DNA of 64,000 nt from NCBI GenBank assembly GCA_963833505.1, contig CAWHYG010000007.1, positions 682,001-746,000 on the forward strand, given 5' to 3'. Origin of the DNA: CAWHYG01 sp963833505. Its GTDB lineage: Bacteria > Eisenbacteria > RBG-16-71-46 > CAIMUX01. The position numbers and the translations under genes were made by a program. The notes below the pieces were generated by a model. That model had not been told where the DNA came from. It made no database searches and saw only the letters and a list, made by a program, of their open reading frames with translations. This document shows positions 53,351 to 61,741 of this stretch, in pieces; the first letter of the stretch is position 1; each line of letters opens with the position of its first letter.

Positions 53351-54382
53351 TCAATCCTCTTTTCCCGCCGGACGTTCCGCGGCCACCACCCGGCTGATCT
53401 CCCGGATCTGCCGGGCCAGCTCGGCGAACTGCTCGGGATAGAGGCTCTGAGGCCCGTCACAAAGGGCCGTTTCCGGCGAGGGGTGAACCTCGATGAGAAG
53501 GCCGTCCGCTCCCGCCGCCACCGCCGCCAGGGCCATCGGCGCGACCATGCTGCGGATTCCGACCGCGTGGCTCGGATCGACGATGATCGGGAGGTGGCTC
53601 AGCGCCTGCACCACCGGCACGGCCGACAGATCGAGCGTGTTCCGGGTGTAGCTCCCGTAGGTCCGGATGCCCCTCTCGCACAAGATGACCCGATAGTTGC
53701 CCCCCGACATCAGGTACTCCGCCGACATGAGCCATTCGTCGAAGGTGGAGGACATCCCGCGCTTCAGGAGAACCGTGCGGTCGACCTTCCCGAGCGCCTG
53801 CAGCAGGCTGAAGTTCTGGACGTTGCGGGCTCCCACCTGGAGGATGTCGACGTACCGCAGGCAATCGTCGAGCTGGGACACGTCCATGATCTCGCTGATC
53901 ACCGCCATGCCCAGCTCATCCGCCGCCTGGCGCAGGATGCGCAGGCCCGTCACTCCCAGCCCCTGGAACGAGTAGGGTGAGGTCCGCGGCTTGAAGGCCC
54001 CGCCCCGGAGCACCTGCGCGCCGGCGGCATGAACGGCCCGGGCCGCCTGGAAGACCTGTTCCTCGCTCTCGACCGCGCACGGACCCGCCATGATGACGGG
54101 CTCGGGACCGCCGATTTCGATCGATCCGACCTGGATGCGGGTGTCGCGGGCACAGTAGAAGCGGCTGGCCAGCTTGAAGGGATGCGGGATCGGATCGACC
54201 CGTTCGACCCCGGGCAACTGCCGGATCCGATCGGGCGCGACCTTCTCTCCGGTCGCCACCGCGCAGAGGACCCGCTCCCCGGCGCCCGGAACCCGGTGGA
54301 CCTGGAGCCCAAGCGCCATGAGCGCCTGTTCGAGCTGATGGACCTGCCTTGGCCCGCTGCCGGGCTTGATTTCGATCTTCAT
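53351..54382 (-). CDS. aroF: 3-deoxy-7-phosphoheptulonate synthase (DAHP synthase, type I-beta)
   Basis: 343 residues, with an N-terminal ACT/ferredoxin-like domain (MKIEIKPGSGPRQVHQLEQA, about residues 1-70) and the catalytic barrel. Barrel landmarks: VIMAGPCAVESEEQ, AQVLRGGAFKPRTSPYSFQG, LQVGARNVQNFSLLQALGKV, VILCERGIRTYG and PIIVDPSHAVGIRSMV. Starts the shikimate pathway from phosphoenolpyruvate and erythrose 4-phosphate; the N-terminal domain is a regulatory module in such enzymes. Its product feeds chorismate to TrpE encoded here. Gene symbol aroF is used loosely, as for Thermotoga-type enzymes. Confidence 0.95.
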   Translation of the reverse strand: MKIEIKPGSGPRQVHQLEQALMALGLQVHRVPGAGERVLCAVATGEKVAPDRIRQLPGVERVDPIPHPFKLASRFYCARDTRIQVGSIEIGGPEPVIMAGPCAVESEEQVFQAARAVHAAGAQVLRGGAFKPRTSPYSFQGLGVTGLRILRQAADELGMAVISEIMDVSQLDDCLRYVDILQVGARNVQNFSLLQALGKVDRTVLLKRGMSSTFDEWLMSAEYLMSGGNYRVILCERGIRTYGSYTRNTLDLSAVPVVQALSHLPIIVDPSHAVGIRSMVAPMALAAVAAGADGLLIEVHPSPETALCDGPQSLYPEQFAELARQIREISRVVAAERPAGKED

Positions 54383-54411
54383 CGCTCAGCTCCGGGACGG
54401 CAGCCTTTCGC

Positions 54412-55110
54412 CTACAGCACCACCTCGGGTGGAAGGTCCTCCACCTCGTACTCCACCGTATCGCCTCCGGTCAGGACCGGAAGGATCCGATTCAAGGCAT
54501 CGAGCACGGCGAAGACGGTGGCTTCGAGCGTGTCCGAGCCGACCAGGGCGCTTCCCACCAGATGGGTCTCGGATCGCCGCCGCAGCAGCACCAGGTGGGT
54601 CAGGATCACCGCGCTGCTGCCGATCCGGCTCTCCTCGACACCGGCCAGCTCGACGGCCAGACCATCCCCGAGAAGGCGCGAAACCGCCTGAACCGTGGCC
54701 TGGGCGACCAGGCGCTCCTGGCTGTTGCGAACCGCTGGCCCCGTGGCCGTTCCGGTCAGGATACGCTCGCCGTCCTGAAGCTCCACCTGGCCTTCGTTGC
54801 GATTCCCCTCGCGGTAGATGTTCACGCTGCGGAAGAGGAGGCGCCGGACCGCCGGCTGATCCTCTCCGCCCGTGCCGTTCTCGACCGCAGTGGTGGAGGC
54901 CACGCTAACCTTGTGATGATCCAGCTCGATCCCATGGCGGACGAAAAGCGTCGTGACCACGTCTCGCACCACCCCTTTGGCCTTGCGGTGGGGGGCGGCG
55001 ATCACGTGCACCTCGGTGATGCTCTCGCCGTCGGCCCGGATCCGGGCCGACAGGATGCCCGCCACCTGGCGCAGACTCTCCTCGATCGATTCCATCTGCT
55101 CTCGTAGCAC
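54412..55110 (-). CDS. Conserved protein of unknown function
   Basis: About 232 residues if started at the GTG at 55110 with GGAGGAGGG upstream; an ATG five codons later is equally possible. The N-terminal half has a regular alternating pattern ILSARIRADGESITEVHVIA and DVVTTLFVRHGIELDHHKVS, suggesting a small alpha/beta domain. The second half contains RLLFRSVNIYREGNRNEGQV and AVSRLLGDGLAVELAG, again alternating strands and helices. I do not recognise an assigned family. It sits between the DAHP synthase and a PfkB kinase gene, 49 and 28 bp from its neighbours, so it may share their operon. Confidence 0.6.
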   Translation of the reverse strand: MLREQMESIEESLRQVAGILSARIRADGESITEVHVIAAPHRKAKGVVRDVVTTLFVRHGIELDHHKVSVASTTAVENGTGGEDQPAVRRLLFRSVNIYREGNRNEGQVELQDGERILTGTATGPAVRNSQERLVAQATVQAVSRLLGDGLAVELAGVEESRIGSSAVILTHLVLLRRRSETHLVGSALVGSDTLEATVFAVLDALNRILPVLTGGDTVEYEVEDLPPEVVL

Positions 55111-55159
55111 GACCCCGATCCCTCCTCCGCCGCCGGAACTTCCGGCCGGCGCGCAGGTC

Positions 55160-56086
55160 TCACGGCTCGAGATCAAAGTGACTCAGTTCCCAAAGCTGGC
55201 GGACCCGCCCCTCGATCAGGGCGGGAGTCAGCTCGACCAGCCCCGTCACGCTGCGCTGCTCGCAGGCGAACGAGGCGACGGCCGCCCCGTGCACCAGGGC
55301 CAGCCGCAGCCGGGCCTCGTCCATTTCTCCTCCGCCCCGGGCCAGATACCCGAGAACCCCGCCGGCGAAAGAATCCCCCGCGCCCGTCGGATCCTGGGGC
55401 GATTCGAGCGGGACCGCCGGCACGACGAACCAGCCCTGCTCGGTCCGGGCCAGCGCGCCGTGTTCCCCCCGTTTGATCACGACGACGTTCGGCCCCATCA
55501 TGCGGATCCCTTCGGCCGCCTTCTGCAGGCTCTCCACGCCGGTCAGGAGACGCGCCTCCTCGTCGTTCACCAGAAAGACGTGCACGCGGCGCAGCACCGA
55601 GAGGAGCCGCTCCCGGCGGCTGGCGATCCAGTAGTTCATGGTGTCGAGAACCACCAGAGGAGGCGCCTCGAGCTGATCCAGCACCTCGGCCTGAAGCTCC
55701 GGGTCGATGTTGGCCAGGAACACGCAGGGCGAATCGAGGTAGGCCGCGGGCAGCTTCGGGTGGAAATCCTGGAAGACGTTGAGATCGGTCCGAAGAGTCA
55801 CCCGCTGGTTCATGTCTTCCGAGTAGACGCCCTCCCAACGGAAAGTCTTTCCGCTCTGCACCTGGAGGCCGGCCAAGTCGCAGCCCCGGCGGCGGAAGGT
55901 CTCGAGGTGCCGGTCGCTGAAGTCGCTCCCGACCACGGCCACGATCCGAACGGGGGCATACGAGGCGGCGGCCAGACTGAAGTACGAGGCCGACCCCCCC
56001 AGGGCTTCCGCCCATTCGCCCCCGGGAGTGCGGACCGTATCCAGGGCCACTGACCCGACCACAAGCACCGGCACCGGGACCTTCAT
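55160..56086 (-). CDS. PfkB-family sugar kinase
   Basis: 308 residues. LVVGSVALDTVRTPGG is the N-terminal substrate loop, LGGSASYFSLAAASYAPVRI follows, and the C-terminal catalytic motif is DPTGAGDSFAGGVLGYLARG with the active-site Asp in GAGD. The substrate is not evident; ribokinase, adenosine kinase and heptose kinase-like members share these motifs. Close to rsfS (stop adjoining start) and the unknown gene. Confidence 0.9.
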   Translation of the reverse strand: MKVPVPVLVVGSVALDTVRTPGGEWAEALGGSASYFSLAAASYAPVRIVAVVGSDFSDRHLETFRRRGCDLAGLQVQSGKTFRWEGVYSEDMNQRVTLRTDLNVFQDFHPKLPAAYLDSPCVFLANIDPELQAEVLDQLEAPPLVVLDTMNYWIASRRERLLSVLRRVHVFLVNDEEARLLTGVESLQKAAEGIRMMGPNVVVIKRGEHGALARTEQGWFVVPAVPLESPQDPTGAGDSFAGGVLGYLARGGGEMDEARLRLALVHGAAVASFACEQRSVTGLVELTPALIEGRVRQLWELSHFDLEP

Positions 56087-56509
56087 TCAACTCTCCTTGC
56101 CGATGGCGGGCCCAGAGGGATCGGCGAACTCCTCTTTGGGCGCGTCCGCCCAGAGACTTTCCAGCCGGTAGTACTCGCGCGCCTCCCGGTGGAACAGATG
56201 CACCACGACGTCCACGTAGTCCAGGAGAATCCAGCGGCGGTGAGCCCGCCCTTCGACGTGCCAGGGGCGAACTCCCTGCGCCGCCAGGGATTCCTCGACA
56301 TGATCGGCGATCGCCTTGACCTGCGTTTCGCTCAATCCGGTGGCCAGGACGAAATAGTCGCAGGCCGGGCTGAGCTCGCTCAGCTCGAGGATGACGACCG
56401 ACTCGGCCTTCTTCTCGAGGGAGAGCGCGGCCACCGCCCTCGCAAGATCGTGTGACGAACGCGGCTGGCCGCTCGCCCGGGTGACGTCCCTGCCGGTCCG
56501 CCTCGTCAT
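56087..56509 (-). CDS. rsfS: Ribosomal silencing factor RsfS
   Basis: 140 residues. Core LARAVAALSLEKKAESVVIL, ELSPACDYFVLATGLSETQV, VKAIADHVEESLAAQG, HRRWILLDYVDVVVHLFHRE and YYRLESLW is the RsfS pattern. It binds L14 and blocks subunit joining when nutrients fall. It ends one base before the PfkB gene start. The N-terminal 20 residues are non-conserved. Confidence 0.95.
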   Translation of the reverse strand: MTRRTGRDVTRASGQPRSSHDLARAVAALSLEKKAESVVILELSELSPACDYFVLATGLSETQVKAIADHVEESLAAQGVRPWHVEGRAHRRWILLDYVDVVVHLFHREAREYYRLESLWADAPKEEFADPSGPAIGKES

Positions 56510-56533
56510 AACCCGGGACGCCGTCCCTCGGGC

Positions 56534-57556
56534 TCAGTGGCTGCGCTGGATGGCATAGGCCACCGCCTTCTCCAGGGCCTGCCGGTAGATCGACGGAGGC
56601 TCTCCCTGCAGCTCGAGGAGCGCGGTCTCGGCCATTTCGACGGCCTTTTCGCGGCAGTAGTCGATGGCGCCTGAGCCCTCGAGGATCTTGAGCAGGGGCG
56701 GCCAGTCGTCGGGCGTAAGGGGCTGGTGCGAAACCAGGTCCTTCAGACGGGCGCGATCCCGCGCCCCCGATCCGGCCAGGGCCCGGATGAGCGGCAGCGT
56801 CACCTTGCCCTCGGCCAGATCGATGCGGACTCCCTTGCCCATCTCCGCCGGGCTCCCGATGTAGTCGAAGAGATCGTCGGTCACCTGGTAGGCCCGGCCG
56901 AGCGCCTCGCCGAACCGCCGGTAGGAATGCGTGCGCTCGTCGTCCATCCCGGCCACCAGGGCGCCGATCTCGGAGGAAGCCGCCATGAGCGAGGCGGTCT
57001 TCTCATCGAGCAGCCGGAAGTATTGTTCCTCATCCAGGTCCAGGTCCTTCTTCTGCTGGAGCTGGAGCACCTCGCCGATCGACATCCGATAGGTCGTGCG
57101 GGCCACCACGGGTACGACCCGGGGCATGTCCCGCTCGAGCAGCTCATGGAACACCTTGGTGTAGATGTAGTCGCCCAGGATGGTCGAGACCAGATCGTTG
57201 TAGAGCGCGTTGATGGTGGGCAGACCCCGGCGAAGCGCGCTCTGATCGATGGTGTCGTCGTGGATCAGGGTGGCGGTATGGATCAGCTCGATCACGGTGG
57301 CGGCGAAGATCGCGTCGTCCGGCCGGGGGTTCCCCTGCCGCGCGACCAGCAGAAGCAGGGTCGGGCGGAACTTCTTCCCCTGGACGGCGAGCAGATGTTC
57401 CGAGATTCCGCGGATCAGCGGAAGCGAGCTATCAAAGAACGAATGGATGGCGGCGCCGACCTGGGTCAGCTCTTCCCGGACCGGCTCCTGGAACTCGCGC
57501 AGCGGGGTGTCCGCCTGGAAGGATTTCAGGAACAACTCCAGATTGGACGGCGACAA
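56534..57556 (-). CDS. Long-chain trans-polyprenyl diphosphate synthase
   Basis: 340 residues, started by TTG with GGGGAG a few bases upstream. First aspartate motif IHDDTIDQSALRRG, second motif QVTDDLFDYIGSPAEMGKG, with RPTLLLLVARQG before them. The bulky residues before the first motif are small (HTATLI), as in octaprenyl- or heptaprenyl-type enzymes making side chains for menaquinone. A longer-chain counterpart of the short-chain synthase at 44376. Between rsfS and the M23 peptidase gene. Confidence 0.93.
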   Translation of the reverse strand: MSPSNLELFLKSFQADTPLREFQEPVREELTQVGAAIHSFFDSSLPLIRGISEHLLAVQGKKFRPTLLLLVARQGNPRPDDAIFAATVIELIHTATLIHDDTIDQSALRRGLPTINALYNDLVSTILGDYIYTKVFHELLERDMPRVVPVVARTTYRMSIGEVLQLQQKKDLDLDEEQYFRLLDEKTASLMAASSEIGALVAGMDDERTHSYRRFGEALGRAYQVTDDLFDYIGSPAEMGKGVRIDLAEGKVTLPLIRALAGSGARDRARLKDLVSHQPLTPDDWPPLLKILEGSGAIDYCREKAVEMAETALLELQGEPPSIYRQALEKAVAYAIQRSH

Positions 57557-57627
57557 ACCTCTCCCCTTTCACGGGCTGAGCCCGATGACCACTGATCGGG
57601 CGAAGCTAGCACCGGACCGCCGGAGTG

Positions 57628-58989
57628 TCAACGAAGCGCCGGAGTCTCCGCGCCGGACTGGAGAGCCGCCAGGGTGGCCTGGATCTGGTTCCGGTCGAAG
57701 GAATCCAGCACCTGGCCTGCGAGCATGCTGCGGTCGAGATCCTGGAGGCGTCCGGCGTATTCCTGGAACCGGACCATCTCGGAGGGCGGAACCGGTTCCG
57801 CCGGAACGTTCTTGAGGCCGAGCGGGTTCACGCTGACTCCGCCTTCGACCACTTCATAGTGAAGATGGGGTCCGGTGGCCAGCCCGGTCTGGCCGACGTA
57901 GCCGATGACCTGCCCCTGCGAGACACGGCCTCCGGAGACCAGCCCCTCCGCAAACCGGCTGAGGTGTCCATAGATCGTCTCCATGCGCCCCTCATGCCGG
58001 AGACGGATCATGCGCCCGTATCCGCCCGACCAGCCCGCGAACTCCACCGCGCCGTTGGCCACCGCGACGACCGGAGTGCCCGTGGCGGCGGCGTAATCGA
58101 CCCCGTGGTGCGGCCGCCAGACCTTCAGGATGGGGTGGAAGCGGGACTCGGAGAAGTAGGAGGTGATCTTGCGGTAGTTGAGCGGAGAGCGAAGGAAGGC
58201 CTTGCGCTGGGCTCGCCCCTGCAGATCGTAGTAGTCCCCGTGCCTGCTTCCGGCGCCGGAATAATAGACGCCGGCCGAACGCGCCTTGTCCCCTTGATAG
58301 GTCGCGTAAAGCACGTCGCCGAAGCCCAGGGGCTGACCGTCCACGAAGCGTTCCTCGGCCAGGATGGAGAACCGATCGCCGCGCCGCACCTCGGTAAGGA
58401 AGTCGACGTCGTAGGCGAACAGGTCCGCCACCTTCAGCGTGAGCTTGTAATCGCCTCCGGCGGCCCGGATCGCGTCATCGAAGGTGGTCTCGACCTCCCC
58501 TTCGAATTTCCGCAGCCTCGTTTCGACGTTGACGGGAATCAGGTGCGCGGTCAGCGAGTCCCCTTCGGTCTCGAAGACGTAGGTCTCCTCCGGCGAGAGC
58601 TTGAGGGTCATCTCGGCGAGGCGTCCGAAGTCGTCGCGGGTCAGGGTGAGCTCCTGGCCGGGATGCAGGGATCGGGGAGAGAAAAGCCGGAGCCGGGCGT
58701 TCAGGTCCAGGATGCGGCCGATTTCCTGCACGCTGAGGCGATTCCGCAGCAGGAGGCCCGTAAACGTGTCCCCGCGCCGCACCGTGTCCTTCAGGGTGAT
58801 GCCGCCGGACGCCAGGCTGTCGGACGGGGCGGCGGGAAGTGACGCGGGCACCGGCGCCTTGGACGGGGTGCAATGGGTCAGGAAGCGAGGGGTCAGAAGA
58901 ATCAGCGGGACGATGAGCGCCGGAATCCAGATCAAACGAAACGCCCGGAGCTTTCCCGCCCGCAGCTCTCCCAGCCACCTCAGCGCCAT
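57628..58989 (-). CDS. M23 family metallopeptidase with LysM/OapA-like region and membrane anchor
   Basis: 453 residues from the ATG at 58989, GGGGGAG upstream. An N-terminal helix (IWIPALIVPLILLTPRFL) anchors it. Residues about 65-125 (LKDTVRRGDTFTGLLLRNRL, LNARLRLFSPRSLHPGQELT) form a LysM-like domain. The M23 domain follows: HHGVDYAAATGTPVVAVANG and YVGQTGLATGPHLHYEVVEG with the catalytic HxxxD and HLH. Typical of cell-wall hydrolases that free cross-links during growth or division. C-terminal tail of 75 residues is Gln/Leu-rich. Near the sensor kinase gene, 122 bp away. Confidence 0.93.
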   Translation of the reverse strand: MALRWLGELRAGKLRAFRLIWIPALIVPLILLTPRFLTHCTPSKAPVPASLPAAPSDSLASGGITLKDTVRRGDTFTGLLLRNRLSVQEIGRILDLNARLRLFSPRSLHPGQELTLTRDDFGRLAEMTLKLSPEETYVFETEGDSLTAHLIPVNVETRLRKFEGEVETTFDDAIRAAGGDYKLTLKVADLFAYDVDFLTEVRRGDRFSILAEERFVDGQPLGFGDVLYATYQGDKARSAGVYYSGAGSRHGDYYDLQGRAQRKAFLRSPLNYRKITSYFSESRFHPILKVWRPHHGVDYAAATGTPVVAVANGAVEFAGWSGGYGRMIRLRHEGRMETIYGHLSRFAEGLVSGGRVSQGQVIGYVGQTGLATGPHLHYEVVEGGVSVNPLGLKNVPAEPVPPSEMVRFQEYAGRLQDLDRSMLAGQVLDSFDRNQIQATLAALQSGAETPALR

Positions 58990-59111
58990 CCGAAAGTCTC
59001 CCCCTTGGCGCGCCCTTCCGGCGCAACCGGATCCGGCCCGGTCACCGCGCAACGAATTGCCGGCACTATAGGCACGGCCTTCCGGTCGGTCAACCGCTTT
59101 GACCGGCGAGA

Positions 59112-60788
59112 TCACGTCCCGGTCTTTCTGGCCGCGCCGCCCTCCGGCTCGCGCGATGCGTTCCCTCCGGCCCGGCGCGTGTCCGCTCCGGCTTTCGCCT
59201 CGGAGGTCCCGGCCCCGGCCTGCGCCGCCCGCCGGGGGAACTCCAGGATGAAGACGGCGCCGCGGCCCGGCTCCGATTCGACCCAGATCCGCCCGCCGTG
59301 GTTCTGCAGGATCCGATAGCAGGTCGCGAGCCCGTAGCCGTGCCCATCGGGCTTGGTCGTAAAGGCCGGCTCGAAGATCCGCGCCTGGATCTCCTTCGTC
59401 ATCCCGGGGCCGTTGTCCTCCACCGAGAGCCGGATCATTCCTTTCCGTCCCTTGCCGGTCTGGGCCAGGATTCTCGGGCCGCCCGGATTCGCCGGCAACG
59501 AGGACGCCGGCCCGGGATCTGCGGCCACCTCGGCGAACTCGGATGTCTCCGCGGCGCCTGTCCCCGATTCGACCTCATCTCTTGAGGAACGGGCTGCGCG
59601 GATGGCATCCGCGGCGTTTCGGAGGAGGTTCAACAAGACCTGCTGGAGCTGGCCCGCATCGGCCACGACCTCGCCGGCTTCCGGATCCAGCGCGGTCTCG
59701 AGGGCGATCCCGTCGAAGAGGTTCTGCGGGCGCACGAAGTCGATCGTGTCTTCCACCAGCCGGTTCAGGTCGAACGTCTGAACGTGGATCTCGCGATGCG
59801 AGAATTCCAGGAGGCCCTTGGCCAGCGTGCTCATGCGCACGATCTGCTGGCGGATGATCTCGGCGTCGCTGCGCATGGAGGCGTCCCCCGCCTTCCCCGC
59901 CCGCATCAAGAGGAGCTGCGTCCGGCCCGATAGGACCGCCAGGTAGTTGTTGATCTCGTGGGCGACCTCGGCCGCCATCTCGCCCTTCGCGGCCATCCTT
60001 TCCGTCGAGATCAGGGCCCGGGTCATCTTCTGCAGATTGATGTACTCGCGGTTCTGGTTCTTCACGATGAGGAGCGGCAGGAAGAAGAGCAGCACGCCCG
60101 GGTCTCCGATGGCCAGGTAGGACACGAGGACGATCGGGCTCATGGCGAAGAGCGCGACCGACGACACGATGGAGTTCATGAAGGCGTAGTTCTCGAACCA
60201 GGTCTTCCGGAACGAGGTCCGGCGCTGCAAGGCCACGGCGCCCGCCACCAGCCCGGTGTTGACGAAGTAGTACACGGCGCAGGTCGTCAGCATGCCGAGG
60301 AGCGACGACAGGGAGCGGATGTTGCCGATGGTGACGGGAAGCCTCTGCCAGGCGTGAAAGACGAAGCCGCAAAGACAGGCCGTGATCGACATTTGGCCCA
60401 GGCCGAACATGGATCGCACCCAGTCCCGTTTCTGGATGAAACGCGTCGCCAGGAGGACGGAGAGTCCGATGATCCAGAGCCCGAGCGGGTTGCCGAAAAG
60501 GAAGATCACCACGAAGTTCACGGTCGAGGCCATGCTGTCGGTGCAATCGCCGGACAGGGTCTCAAGCCAGAGGAACTCCGCGGCCACGCTGATGGCAAGC
60601 CAGGTCAGGAACGGCAGCGAGGCGAGGTGCCGGAGGGGTCCGCCCGCCACCAGCAACAGCGCGACTCCGGCCGCCACCACGACGAGGACATACCCCGAGA
60701 GACGGCGGTTGTCCGCGTATTGGGGAAACAGGCGTCCGATCAGGCTTCCCGAGTCCGCCCGGGCTGTGGCGCTGGCATCCATTCTCAT
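59112..60788 (-). CDS. Multi-pass membrane sensor histidine kinase
   Basis: 558 residues. Seven to eight N-terminal helices (about residues 30-265) resemble MASE-type sensors (LSGYVLVVVAAGVALLLVA, TVNFVVIFLFGNPLGLWIIG). Then a dimerisation/phosphoacceptor helix with the H-box VAHEINNYLAVLSGRTQLL, the N-box LQQVLLNLLRNAADAIRAAR, G1 SVEDNGPGMTKEIQARIFEP and G2 GHGYGLATCYRILQNHGG. An insert of about 45 residues (residues 410-455, AETSEFAEVAADPGPASSLP and beyond) breaks the ATPase domain between N and G1. A low-complexity tail of 30 residues ends the protein. No response regulator is adjacent. Confidence 0.93.
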   Translation of the reverse strand: MRMDASATARADSGSLIGRLFPQYADNRRLSGYVLVVVAAGVALLLVAGGPLRHLASLPFLTWLAISVAAEFLWLETLSGDCTDSMASTVNFVVIFLFGNPLGLWIIGLSVLLATRFIQKRDWVRSMFGLGQMSITACLCGFVFHAWQRLPVTIGNIRSLSSLLGMLTTCAVYYFVNTGLVAGAVALQRRTSFRKTWFENYAFMNSIVSSVALFAMSPIVLVSYLAIGDPGVLLFFLPLLIVKNQNREYINLQKMTRALISTERMAAKGEMAAEVAHEINNYLAVLSGRTQLLLMRAGKAGDASMRSDAEIIRQQIVRMSTLAKGLLEFSHREIHVQTFDLNRLVEDTIDFVRPQNLFDGIALETALDPEAGEVVADAGQLQQVLLNLLRNAADAIRAARSSRDEVESGTGAAETSEFAEVAADPGPASSLPANPGGPRILAQTGKGRKGMIRLSVEDNGPGMTKEIQARIFEPAFTTKPDGHGYGLATCYRILQNHGGRIWVESEPGRGAVFILEFPRRAAQAGAGTSEAKAGADTRRAGGNASREPEGGAARKTGT

Positions 60789-60948
60789 TCGTCATCGGCA
60801 GTTACGGCGATTCTCTTGAGAGACCTGGATCACGGCGGGGCGGTTTCGTCCCGGCGGCGCGGCAAAGCTGGCGGCAGGCTATTCACTTGAAGTGGCCCCT
60901 CGGAACCAGCGCCGGCATCCGCCCTGCGTGGTCAGGCGGGACCGCGAT

Positions 60949-61542
60949 TCAGGAGCGACGGCCCCGCGTGGAGAACCGGCGGCTGAGGGTCACGAGGCGC
61001 GAACGAATCCGATCCCATCGTCTGAGGACGAAGAGGCCCGCCCGGCCGATCGCGAAGCCGATGACCGCGCCGCCCAGCACGTCGGAGGGATAGTGCACGC
61101 CGACGTAGATCCGGGAGTAGGAGATCAGAGCGGCCAGAACGACGCCGATCCATCCCAGAGCACGGCTCGTGCCGAAGAGGAGCACCGCCGTCGCCGTCGT
61201 GTTGGCGGCGTGGGCGGACGGGAACGAGGGGCTGTGCGCCTGATGCGGAAGAAGCAACCGGACGTTCGGCAGAACGAAGCAGGGTCGCATCCGGAAGACG
61301 AGGTGCTTGACGATGCTGCTCGTGATGAAGTCGGTGGCGCCTACGAGCAGAAGGATCGCGACGGCGGTCCGGCGGCCCTTGACTCCCCCCAGCGCGGCGA
61401 GCAGCAGCCAGAGCCCGACCATCAGGTAGACTTGTTCCGGAGGCGCGGTCAGCCAGACGAAAAACGCGTCCAGCCAGTGCGGCGCGGCGGCGAGGTTTCC
61501 CTGCCGGAACAGCCAGACGTCGAGGCGGGCGGGACCGCTCAT
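60949..61542 (-). CDS. PAP2-type membrane phosphatase
   Basis: 197 residues from the ATG at 61542. The acid-phosphatase motifs are complete: KHLVFRMRP (K-x6-R-P), PSAHAANTTA (P-S-A-H) and SRIYVGVHYPSD (S-R-x5-H-x3-D). Six hydrophobic segments fit a PAP2 membrane enzyme for undecaprenyl pyrophosphate or phosphatidic acid. Start lies inside a 44-bp direct repeat, so a second in-frame ATG occurs upstream. The protein ends in a basic tail. Confidence 0.92.
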   Translation of the reverse strand: MSGPARLDVWLFRQGNLAAAPHWLDAFFVWLTAPPEQVYLMVGLWLLLAALGGVKGRRTAVAILLLVGATDFITSSIVKHLVFRMRPCFVLPNVRLLLPHQAHSPSFPSAHAANTTATAVLLFGTSRALGWIGVVLAALISYSRIYVGVHYPSDVLGGAVIGFAIGRAGLFVLRRWDRIRSRLVTLSRRFSTRGRRS

Positions 61543-61603
61543 CGGGGGCCCCGCGGGCAAAGCGCGGTTCCGGCGGGACCGCTCATCGGGGGCCCCGCGA
61601 ACG
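61530..61603. repeat. 44-bp direct duplication over the PAP2 start
   Basis: The string CGGGACCGCTCATCGGGGGC and its CCCCGCG flank starts at 61530 and again at 61574, spacing 44 bp. Both copies contain a minus-strand ATG, so the repeat carries two possible starts. The spacing equals the 44-bp period of the repeat at 34253. Confidence 0.8.
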
Positions 61604-61741
61604 AAGCGTGGAACGGGGCCCCGGGCAGCGTCTCCTTGTGCGCGCGCCGATCGCCGCATCCGGGCGGAACGCGATCCGGAGTCGCCCTCTAGTCCTCAGC
61701 GCGGCAGGCGCCGTCGAGCCGGATGGCGCTAGACTGCGCTT

